Shown one piece after another: positions 1-5,343 of a DNA stretch of 5,384 nucleotides. The stretch's first letter is position 1, and each line of letters begins with the position of its first letter. The DNA lies in contig QMMV01000162.1 in assembly GCA_003647435.1 (NCBI GenBank), positions 1 to 5,384 of the forward strand. Direction: 5' to 3'. The notes beneath the pieces were generated by a model. It saw nothing but the letters and a program-made list of their open reading frames with translations, searched no databases and had not been told where the DNA came from. Origin of the DNA: Deltaproteobacteria bacterium. GTDB taxonomy: Bacteria > Desulfobacterota > Desulfobacteria > Desulfobacterales > C00003060. The position numbers and the translations under genes are program-made.

Positions 1-43
1 ATCCGCTCCATATGTCTGTTTTTGAAAAGAGCTAAAGTGTTAC
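1..43. repeat. Right end of a second copy of the palindromic MITE-like element (continues outside window)
   Basis: Positions 2-43 match 5294-5335 at 40 of 42 bases, with differences only at 10 and 24 (window position n pairs with n+5292). The match stops after the same terminal GTGTTAC that ends the complete element at 5335, and sequence beyond it (44 onward versus 5336 onward) is unrelated. This is therefore the right end of another copy whose body lies before position 1. It ends 15 nt beyond the cooS stop codon, so a cooS transcript would run directly into it. If the full copy is palindromic like the one at 5193-5335, its RNA would fold and could limit read-through or protect the 3' end; that role is inference. 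Confidence 0.85.
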
Positions 44-52
44 TGAAAATCT

Positions 53-64
53 ATGTAATTACAT
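53..64. repeat. Perfect 12-bp palindrome across the cooS stop codon
   Basis: ATGTAATTACAT is its own reverse complement and includes the last sense codon and TAA stop of cooS. It has no loop and no following T-run in the direction of cooS transcription, so it does not look like an intrinsic terminator. It may be chance in AT-rich DNA. Confidence 0.4.
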
Positions 65-2014
65 CTCCCGCCTCATGGCCATGTCAAAGAGGATTCTCTT
101 CCTTTTTTCCTGAATTCCCAGGGCCTCTCGTTTTTTGTCAATATGCCTGATCATCATCTGTGCCATCTCTTTAGGATCAGATCCAACAGCCCACAGCCCG
201 CCGTACAGGTTTTCAATCTCTTCGAAAAGAAAATTGGTCACAACTTTGCTCCCTGATGTAGGAAAGGTCCTGCCAAAAACAACAAAGAGGCCACTCGCCA
301 CAAAATAGTGGCCGATCGATACCACCTTTTCACTCATCCATTCTGCGGCACAACCCGCCGCAGGGATCTGGCTGATATCGTCACCCAAGCCCCCTTCCCG
401 TACAATTTCAGTAGCAGCTATCAGAATACGGCTGTTGTCCAGGCAAGAGCCAATGTGCAAAACAGGCGGCATACCCACGGCTTCACAGACCTCTTTAAGG
501 CCAGGGCCTGCCAGTTCGGCAGCCTCGGGTCGCAATAGGCCTTCACGACCGCAGGCAGTGGCAGCACATCCGGTGGCCAGGACGAGAACATCATTTGCTA
601 TCAGCTCTTTGACGACCGTCGTGTGTACGCGACCGGAAAGAACATAGGCGCTATCACACCCCACAACAGCTCCCACGCCCCGGATGCGACCATTGATGAT
701 ATTATCATTCAGGGGGCGGTAGGAAGCCCTAAAAGTCCCACCGAGTATATAATTGATTGATTCATGGCTGAATCCCGCCACAACATCCATTTTATGTCTT
801 GGAATATTTACATGCCCCCTTTTTGGATATCTTTCTATAGCACGGCTCACAATATTTCTTGCTATCTCCGGGGCGTGGTGGTGGTCAAACTCGATGTGCG
901 TGGCGCCTGGAATCTTTGCACGCGGAGACGTGGTAATGATCTCTGTATGAAAAGACTCGGCCACAACCGCCACAGACTGCATAATGCACTGAATATCAAC
1001 CACCATGGCCTCAACCGCCCCCGTGGCAAGTACAATCTCTTGCTGGATAAAGCTGCCTGCAACCGGGATACCGTGCCGCATCAGGAGCTCAGTGCCTGTG
1101 CCGCAAACACCGACCAGGTTTATCCCGGAAGCCCCGACCTCTTTTGCTGCTGCCAACAGTTCAGGTTCCCGGCAGACCATGGCCATCGCTTCTGAAAGGA
1201 TCGGTTCATGGCCGTGCACCACGATGTTTACCTTTTTTTCGTCAAGGGTGCCGAGGTTGACACTCGCCCTGATTGGCGCCGGGGTCCCGAACATGATGTC
1301 CTGTAACTCGGTAGAAATCATGGACGCGCCCCACCCATCGGCGATGGCGAGGCGTGTCCCCTGCAAGAGAAGATTCTTGAAGTCCTGATCAGTACCCATG
1401 TGAGTGCGATGCATCATCTCCATGACCTCCCGCTCGATCCCCCTTGGCAGCACACCTGCCTTTTTCCAGACCTCCTGCCTCTTTAAGGGGGCGCGGCGCA
1501 CAGAGTAAAGGCCGCCTATCTGTCTACCAAACTCGGCCAGGGCTTTTTCCCCTAATTCTATGGCAATATCCCGGATTGAGCGGCCTTTGGTCTTGATGTC
1601 AAAGACGTCAGCCATAGCAAAAAGCTTCTTTTCATCCTGGATCGTATAACCGGATTCCCCTTTAGCGGCGGCTATAAATCCCAGTGTTGTTTCAAGGGCA
1701 CGGTCCATATGAGCCGAAGCGCCGCCTGCTATCATGCGGCAAAAGTTACGCGCAGCCACGGTCGACGCGGTTGCTCCGCAAATACCGATTGATGTGGGGA
1801 CATCCTCAATGATCATACACGGTCCGAAGGAACAGTTCCGGCAGCATGTTCCACCTTTACCGAAAAGGCAGGGCCGAATGGCCTTCCGTTCCATCCGCTG
1901 TATATAGGTAACCACGCCATGTTCGGCCGCTTCCTTTGCCAACTGCATACTACCCTCGCAATCAATTCCGGGTGCACTAACCCCTAAAAGTGGCGAGCGT
2001 TTCTTTTCCATCAT
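59..2014 (-). CDS. cooS: Anaerobic Ni-Fe carbon monoxide dehydrogenase, catalytic subunit CooS
   Basis: This enzyme interconverts CO + H2O and CO2 + 2H+ + 2e- at a Ni-Fe-S C-cluster. Family members are homodimers, usually cytoplasmic. Numbering from the ATG at 2014 (651 aa, usual for the family), the N-terminal Cys motif gives D-cluster C49 and C57 and B-cluster C58, C61, C66 and C79. H102 lies in GGASAHMD. C-cluster candidates are the His of HGHEP (H269), C343 (DIQC), C453 (VVGC), C483 (ATGC) and C524 (IGSC), with catalytic Lys K563 in WMSEK. The oddity is VGVCGTGTE at 301-309: family members known to me read CCTG here and the second Cys is a ligand, but this protein has C304-G305. Start: the Shine-Dalgarno GGGAGG (2019-2024) lies 4 nt before the ATG at 2014 and 7 nt before the adjacent in-frame ATG at 2011; a TTG at 2017 is also in frame but too close. 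Last gene of the fhs-folD-cooS set; no acsB, cooC or cooF is nearby. Family assignment is firm; physiological direction and clade are not determined. Confidence 0.97.
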   Translation of the reverse strand: MMEKKRSPLLGVSAPGIDCEGSMQLAKEAAEHGVVTYIQRMERKAIRPCLFGKGGTCCRNCSFGPCMIIEDVPTSIGICGATASTVAARNFCRMIAGGASAHMDRALETTLGFIAAAKGESGYTIQDEKKLFAMADVFDIKTKGRSIRDIAIELGEKALAEFGRQIGGLYSVRRAPLKRQEVWKKAGVLPRGIEREVMEMMHRTHMGTDQDFKNLLLQGTRLAIADGWGASMISTELQDIMFGTPAPIRASVNLGTLDEKKVNIVVHGHEPILSEAMAMVCREPELLAAAKEVGASGINLVGVCGTGTELLMRHGIPVAGSFIQQEIVLATGAVEAMVVDIQCIMQSVAVVAESFHTEIITTSPRAKIPGATHIEFDHHHAPEIARNIVSRAIERYPKRGHVNIPRHKMDVVAGFSHESINYILGGTFRASYRPLNDNIINGRIRGVGAVVGCDSAYVLSGRVHTTVVKELIANDVLVLATGCAATACGREGLLRPEAAELAGPGLKEVCEAVGMPPVLHIGSCLDNSRILIAATEIVREGGLGDDISQIPAAGCAAEWMSEKVVSIGHYFVASGLFVVFGRTFPTSGSKVVTNFLFEEIENLYGGLWAVGSDPKEMAQMMIRHIDKKREALGIQEKRKRILFDMAMRREM

Positions 2015-2018
2015 CAAT

Positions 2019-2024
2019 CCTCCC
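2019..2024 (-). promoter_or_regulatory. Ribosome binding site of cooS
   Basis: On the minus strand this reads GGGAGG, followed by ATTG and then two consecutive ATG codons. Spacing of 4 nt to the first ATG (2014) and 7 nt to the second (2011) makes either plausible. It argues against the TTG at 2015-2017, which would be only 1 nt away. Confidence 0.8.
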
Positions 2025-2066
2025 GGGGTTATGCGGCCATTAGTTATTGGTCGCTTCGCTCAGACA

Positions 2067-2087
2067 CTGGATACTTGATACTCGATT
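2067..2087. repeat. Three degenerate 7-bp tandem repeats
   Basis: The units CTGGATA, CTTGATA and CTCGATT follow each other without gaps; each keeps CT in positions 1-2 and GAT in positions 4-6. The array sits in the spacer between folD and cooS. It is too short to exclude chance, but the other spacer of this cluster also holds a 7-bp tandem repeat (3127-3140). Confidence 0.5.
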
Positions 2088-2117
2088 TTCGGACTATCTG
2101 CCGTCCCGCATTCGGCA

Positions 2118-2141
2118 TATAGATTCCGCCTTGCGGCTATA
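2118..2141 (-). other. Imperfect hairpin overlapping the folD stop codon
   Basis: Arms TATAG and CTATA (2118-2122, 2137-2141) enclose a perfect CCGC-CTT-GCGG stem-loop (2126-2136), with a 3-nt ATT bulge at 2123-2125. The folD stop (2137-2139) lies inside an arm. In the direction of transcription the stem is followed by TGCC rather than a T-run, so it is not called a terminator; it could pause RNA polymerase or stabilise the 3' end of the folD message. Confidence 0.5.
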
Positions 2142-3015
2142 ACGATCCCTTTGCCGCTTTCAGCGTATTTTTCATCAGCATCGTGATTGTCATAGGGCCA
2201 ACACCGCCGGGCACAGGTGTAATGGCTGCCGCCTTTTCGCGGACCGCATCAAAATCAACGTCCCCTGCCAGGATCGGCTTTCCCTCAGGGGTTTTGCCGA
2301 TTCGATTTACACCTACGTCAATCACTACGACCCCCTCCTTGACCATGTCGGCAGTGATTGCCCTGGGACGCCCTACTGCCACAATAAGGATGTCCGCCAT
2401 CCTGGTATAGGTAACGAGATCCCTGCTCCCTGTGTGACAAACGGTCACGGTAGCATTGCCTCCGGGATGGGGCTGCAACATTAGATTTGCTATGGGTTTA
2501 CCGACAATATTACTCCTTCCTACAACTACCGCGTGTTTACCCTCGGTGGGAATCTCAGAACGCCTCAGCAATTCCATGATTCCATGGGGGGTGCAGGGAA
2601 GAAAGCGGGCCTTCCCGATCATCATTTTGCCCACGTTGACCGGGTGGAAACAGTCGACGTCCTTGTCAGGGTCGATTGCATAGATCACGCGCTCGGCACT
2701 AATGTGCTTTGGCAAAGGTAGCTGGACGAGTATCCCGTGGACCCTGGGGTCCTTGTTGAGCTCAGCTACCAGCGCCAGAAGATCCGCCTCTGATGTATCA
2801 CCAGGAAGATCTCTTCTGTACGAGTCGATGCCGAGCTTCCGGCAAGCCTTCTCTTTTTGCCCTACATAGACCTTTGAAGCCGCATCTTCGCCAACAAGGA
2901 CGGCGGCCAGGCCGGGTGTTATATTGTGCTGCTGTTTCAATGTTTCTATCTCGTTTACCAACTCTTCACGAATCTTTTTCGAAATCTCGGTTCCACTAAT
3001 TATCTGAGCGGCCAC
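2137..3015 (-). CDS. folD: Bifunctional methylene-THF dehydrogenase / methenyl-THF cyclohydrolase FolD
   Basis: FolD interconverts 10-formyl-THF, 5,10-methenyl-THF and 5,10-methylene-THF with NAD(P)H in the cytoplasm, the steps after Fhs on the methyl branch. From the GTG start the protein has 292 aa, a normal length. The catalytic residues fall at Y50 and K54 (SKVYVGQK), Q98 (ILVQLPLP) and D121 (KDVDCFHP), the positions I recall for the E. coli enzyme. This supports the GTG start over the upstream in-frame ATG at 3036, whose extra seven codons contain the Shine-Dalgarno AAGGAGG (3021-3027, 5 nt before GTG). The PCTPHG motif is at 140-145. The Rossmann nucleotide-binding segment VVGRSNIVGKP spans 164-174, with DVGVN at 233-237. 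The C-terminal signature TPVPGGVGPMT is at 266-276. It lies between fhs and cooS on the same strand. No truncation or missing key residue is seen. Confidence 0.97.
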   Translation of the reverse strand: MAAQIISGTEISKKIREELVNEIETLKQQHNITPGLAAVLVGEDAASKVYVGQKEKACRKLGIDSYRRDLPGDTSEADLLALVAELNKDPRVHGILVQLPLPKHISAERVIYAIDPDKDVDCFHPVNVGKMMIGKARFLPCTPHGIMELLRRSEIPTEGKHAVVVGRSNIVGKPIANLMLQPHPGGNATVTVCHTGSRDLVTYTRMADILIVAVGRPRAITADMVKEGVVVIDVGVNRIGKTPEGKPILAGDVDFDAVREKAAAITPVPGGVGPMTITMLMKNTLKAAKGSL

Positions 3016-3020
3016 CTTGT

Positions 3021-3027
3021 CCTCCTT
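3021..3027 (-). promoter_or_regulatory. Ribosome binding site that fixes the folD GTG start
   Basis: The minus strand reads AAGGAGG, then ACAAG, then GTG GCC GCT CAG. The site is an ideal match 5 nt before the GTG at 3013-3015. An in-frame ATG exists at 3034-3036, but it lies upstream of this site and I see no comparable Shine-Dalgarno before it, so a start there is unlikely. Confidence 0.88.
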
Positions 3028-3126
3028 GCTATACATGTTTATGCGTAGGTACTCAGGTTGTCAGCCTGCCCCGGCACGACTTCATATTCATTCTTGATAG
3101 GAAATGCAACCCAGGTCTGGGCCAAG

Positions 3127-3140
3127 GGTTCACGGTTCAC
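3127..3140. repeat. Perfect 7-bp tandem duplication (GGTTCAC x2)
   Basis: GGTTCAC at 3127-3133 is repeated immediately at 3134-3140 (GTGAACC twice on the transcribed strand). It lies about 20 nt past the fhs stop. The unit length equals that of the degenerate heptamers in the folD-cooS spacer. Confidence 0.55.
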
Positions 3141-3158
3141 AACTTGCTGCCTGCTCTT

Positions 3159-4922
3159 TCAGCACAATCCTTTTACTTTGCCTGTCTTTACATCCACATC
3201 GATCCGGCGAAAGGCGGGGTTCGAACCGGTTCCGGGCATTAGGCTGATAGCGCCGGCGCAGGGACATAGAAACTTGGCGCCGGAATAGATAAGCACATCG
3301 CGAATCGGTAGCATCCACCCTTTAGGGACCCCCTTGACGGCCGGGTCGTGGCTGAGGCTCAAGTGGGTCTTTACCATCACCGTGGCGTACCCATCAAACT
3401 TCGGATCGGCTTCGAGCATCTTCGCTTTTGACTCTGCTTCGGGACTCCAGGCCACACCATCCGCCCCATAAATCACTCTGGCGATCTTCTCAACACGCTC
3501 CCGCAATTTCATCTCCGCAGGATAGAGGAAATCGAAGTTATTCTCTTCCTCGCAAGCGTCCTTCACCGCATCAGCTAATTCCAGGGCCCCGTCACCCCCG
3601 TCGGCCCAATGGGTCGATACGGCACACCGTACACCTGCCGCCTCTGCCGCGAGTTTCACCATGGCGATCTCATCCTTGGTATCGGTGGCAAAAGAGTTTA
3701 TGCAGACCACGGGATTGATCCCAGCCGACTTGATAATATTTATGTGATGCAACATATTGGGGATTCCTTTTTCGAGTAAATCGAGATTTTCCTTCGTATA
3801 CTCTTCAGGCAGGGGCAGCCCAGCGACTACCTTGGGACCACCTCCATGCATCTTCAGGGCACGAATAGTGGTTGTAAGGACTGACACATGGGGCTTGAGA
3901 CCGCTGTACCGGCACTTGACGTTCCAGAACTTCTCAAAGCCCATATCAGCACCAAAACCACTTTCCGTTACATGGTAATCAAACATCTTCAGGCCGATCC
4001 GGTTGGCAATAATGGAGGATTGACCAACTGCAATATTGGCAAAGGGACCGGCATGAACCATACAGGGCTGGTACTCAACAGTGCTCATGAGGGTTGGGTT
4101 GATCGTGTTACGCATCCAGGCGCACATGGCACCACCTACTTCCAGGTCGCCTGTAGTCACCGGGTTGCCTCTCTTGTCAAAGGCCACGGTGATGTTGTCG
4201 AGTCGTTTCCGCAAGTCTGCAAAATCTCTTACAATCGCAAGGATAGCCATGAGCTCGGAATTTACTGCAATCCCGAACTTAGACTGCATCATAAATCCGT
4301 CCCTGCGGCCGCCGATCCCTATGATGATGTTGCGAAGGCTCTGGGCGCAAAAATCTATAACCCAGCCCATTTCTACCCTTGTAGGATCGATCTCCAGCCG
4401 ACGCATCCCGGTGAGCCTTTCAAGTTGTTCATCGGTATAGTTGCGCTCGTGCTGCATCCTGGCTGTCAGGGCGACCATGGCCAGGTTGTGGGCATTCATG
4501 ATATCGTTGATATCTCCGGTCAGACCCATGGAAAACATTGTTATGGGGATGAGCAGGGCGTTGCCTCCGCCTGCAGCGGTTCCCTTGATATTCATGGTCG
4601 GTCCACCCGACGCTTGCCGGAGACATCCGCCCACGTTCAATCCTCGTTTGCCTAAACCTTCCATGAGCCCGATGGAAGTCGTGCTTTTCCCTTCGCCAAG
4701 AGGGGTCGGAGTAATGGCTGTGACCTCGATATATTTGCCGTCCGGTTTATCCCGGAGTCTCTCAATAATCTTCGTAAAATCGAGCTTGCACAGTCTGGCG
4801 TAAGGGATAACTTCATCTTTTTCCAAACCGAGTTTATCGCGCCATTCATCCGGCGTTGGCATGTTTGCTTCAGCCGCTTCGGAAATCTGCCAGTCTTCGT
4901 ATTTGGTCGGATCAAAAGCCAT
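3159..4922 (-). CDS. fhs: Formate--tetrahydrofolate ligase (10-formyl-THF synthetase)
   Basis: The enzyme makes 10-formyl-THF from formate, THF and ATP and is the entry of formate into the methyl branch; it acts in the cytoplasm, normally as a tetramer. The 587-aa product is longer than the roughly 555-560 aa clostridial type. The N-terminal segment to about residue 60 includes DWQISEAAE and PTPDEWRDKLGL. The ATP P-loop TPTPLGEGKST is at 71-81, followed by LRQASGGP (101-108), IKGTAAGGG (112-120) and LTGDINDIMNAHN (134-146). ESGFGADMGFEKF spans 320-332 and KMHGGGP 357-363. F411 in NSFATDT and W439 in THWADGGDG align with the Phe/Trp pair that sandwiches the pterin in the Moorella enzyme. RQAS replaces the clostridial REPS; RQPS occurs in the human C1-THF synthase as I recall it. 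The C-terminal signature is LMPGTGSNPAF (561-571). The start ATG (4920-4922) has AAGGAGG 6 nt upstream. First gene of the cluster, 127 nt from the nested repeat. Also known as ftfL. Confidence 0.98.
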   Translation of the reverse strand: MAFDPTKYEDWQISEAAEANMPTPDEWRDKLGLEKDEVIPYARLCKLDFTKIIERLRDKPDGKYIEVTAITPTPLGEGKSTTSIGLMEGLGKRGLNVGGCLRQASGGPTMNIKGTAAGGGNALLIPITMFSMGLTGDINDIMNAHNLAMVALTARMQHERNYTDEQLERLTGMRRLEIDPTRVEMGWVIDFCAQSLRNIIIGIGGRRDGFMMQSKFGIAVNSELMAILAIVRDFADLRKRLDNITVAFDKRGNPVTTGDLEVGGAMCAWMRNTINPTLMSTVEYQPCMVHAGPFANIAVGQSSIIANRIGLKMFDYHVTESGFGADMGFEKFWNVKCRYSGLKPHVSVLTTTIRALKMHGGGPKVVAGLPLPEEYTKENLDLLEKGIPNMLHHINIIKSAGINPVVCINSFATDTKDEIAMVKLAAEAAGVRCAVSTHWADGGDGALELADAVKDACEEENNFDFLYPAEMKLRERVEKIARVIYGADGVAWSPEAESKAKMLEADPKFDGYATVMVKTHLSLSHDPAVKGVPKGWMLPIRDVLIYSGAKFLCPCAGAISLMPGTGSNPAFRRIDVDVKTGKVKGLC

Positions 4923-5049
4923 CGTAAACCTCCTTAAAGCAATACTATGAAATCAACGTGGTATGCCTACCTTTGAAATCCGAGGCCCATTGCCACTGAT
5001 CCCTGTTCAATGCACCCCCAACATAGAGGCGGTTTTCTTTTAACGGGCC
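4923..5049 (-). other. fhs leader, no gene and no confident promoter
   Basis: This 127-nt region lies between the outer repeat and fhs and should contain the promoter or leader of the gene cluster. Reading the minus strand, I find no good -35/-10 pair and no sigma-54 type GG-N10-GC element. TAGTAT near 4946 resembles a -10 box but has no partner at 16-18 nt. A weak GGTA/TACC inverted pair is at 4960-4971. A perfect-armed AACGG-G-CCGTT lies at 5042-5052, on the repeat boundary. Confidence 0.5.
4929..4935 (-). promoter_or_regulatory. Ribosome binding site of fhs
   Basis: The minus strand reads AAGGAGG, then TTTACG, then ATG GCT. It is a full consensus match at 6-nt spacing and fixes the fhs start at 4922. 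Confidence 0.85.
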
Positions 5050-5125
5050 GTTGCCCAAACAAAAATTCCTTTGAGCGGTCATTAAAACGTTTTTTGCCAA
5101 CAAATCTTGGCGAAGCGGAAGATCA

Positions 5126-5169
5126 GCGATGTCAACTGCTTGAGCCCGGAGGGCGAGTTTTGACATCGC
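5126..5169. repeat. Apical hairpin of the outer palindrome
   Basis: Perfect 10-bp arms GCGATGTCAA/TTGACATCGC enclose an inner GCCC-GGA-GGGC stem-loop (5144-5154). Partial pairing of CTT/GAG lies between the two stems. This is the most stable local structure of the outer element and would fold in RNA of either strand. Confidence 0.75.
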
Positions 5170-5184
5170 CTGTAGCAAGCCTTA

Positions 5185-5192
5185 GATTTGTC
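5185..5192. repeat. Left copy of 8-bp target-site duplication
   Basis: GATTTGTC lies directly before the first base of the inner element (GTATCAG) and is repeated exactly directly after its last base. The same 8-mer sits within an arm of the outer palindrome, whose partner arm carries ACAAATC at 5100-5106, marking it as original target sequence. Confidence 0.85.
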
Positions 5193-5335
5193 GTATCAGT
5201 TTAGCTTTTTGAAAATATTATTGCGGACAGGCCATCCGATTGGGAGACCGTCTCAAACTCGGACAGTGAGCCAGTCTCCAATCGGATGGCCTGTCCGCTC
5301 CGTATGTCTGTTTTTTAAAAGAGCTAAAGTGTTAC
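5193..5335. mobile_element. Inner 143-bp palindromic MITE-like element
   Basis: The termini are inverted and imperfect: GTATCAGTTTAGCT at 5193-5206 and, read inward from the other end, GTAACACTTTAGCT (5335-5322). The inner arms are nearly perfect: 26 nt at 5223-5248 against 25 nt at 5274-5298, differing by a single extra G (TTGGGAGAC versus TTGGAGAC). A 25-nt loop (5249-5273) separates them. Perfect 8-bp direct repeats GATTTGTC flank the element. No reading frame of note is present, so it would need a transposase supplied in trans. An 8-bp duplication with ends beginning GTAA resembles the IS66 family as described in general; that parentage is a hypothesis. A related right end is at 2-43. Confidence 0.88.
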
Positions 5336-5343
5336 GATTTGTC
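5336..5343. repeat. Right copy of 8-bp target-site duplication
   Basis: GATTTGTC follows the terminal GTGTTAC of the inner element without a gap and equals 5185-5192 at all 8 positions. The identity does not extend: the bases outside the pair differ (A5184 versus C5335, and G5193 versus A5344), as expected for a true target duplication. Confidence 0.85.

Larger units (their letters stand above)
2015..2136. other. folD-cooS spacer with small repeats, no gene seen
   Basis: This 122-nt spacer contains no supported gene, and I see no clear promoter. It holds three degenerate heptamers in tandem at 2067-2087 (CTGGATA, CTTGATA, CTCGATT), a 5-bp inverted pair TGCCG/CGGCA at 2099-2103 and 2113-2117, and a hairpin at 2118-2141. 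The cooS Shine-Dalgarno is at its low-coordinate end. It looks like decayed intergenic repeat DNA rather than a regulatory region, but cooS could have its own weak promoter here. Confidence 0.6.
3016..3158. other. fhs-folD spacer, no gene seen
   Basis: This 143-nt spacer holds the folD Shine-Dalgarno, a perfect tandem duplication of GGTTCAC (3127-3140) and a small inverted pair CCCAG/CTGGG. I see no intrinsic terminator after the fhs stop (3159-3161) and no convincing promoter for folD, so co-transcription with fhs is the simplest reading. Confidence 0.55.

Noticed and set aside
764..1388. Overlapping plus-strand frames of 143 and 127 codons
   Set aside because: They are antisense to the conserved core of cooS, with low-complexity translations and no family signature.
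2118..2141. Intrinsic terminator after folD
   Set aside because: The stem is interrupted by a 3-nt bulge and no T-run follows on the transcribed strand.
3888..4655. 255-codon plus-strand reading frame
   Set aside because: It is wholly antisense to fhs, which has full-length family motifs. The translation shows no domain and is a shadow of the real gene.
4940..4975. Sigma-70 promoter with TAGTAT as -10 box
   Set aside because: There is no -35-like hexamer at 16-18 nt spacing, and the surrounding bases do not form a convincing site.
4945..5178. 77-codon minus-strand reading frame upstream of fhs
   Set aside because: Much of it lies inside the outer palindromic repeat, including its apical hairpin, and the rest runs through the fhs leader. 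There is no recognisable domain and I see no clear Shine-Dalgarno, so it is best read as repeat sequence that happens to be open.
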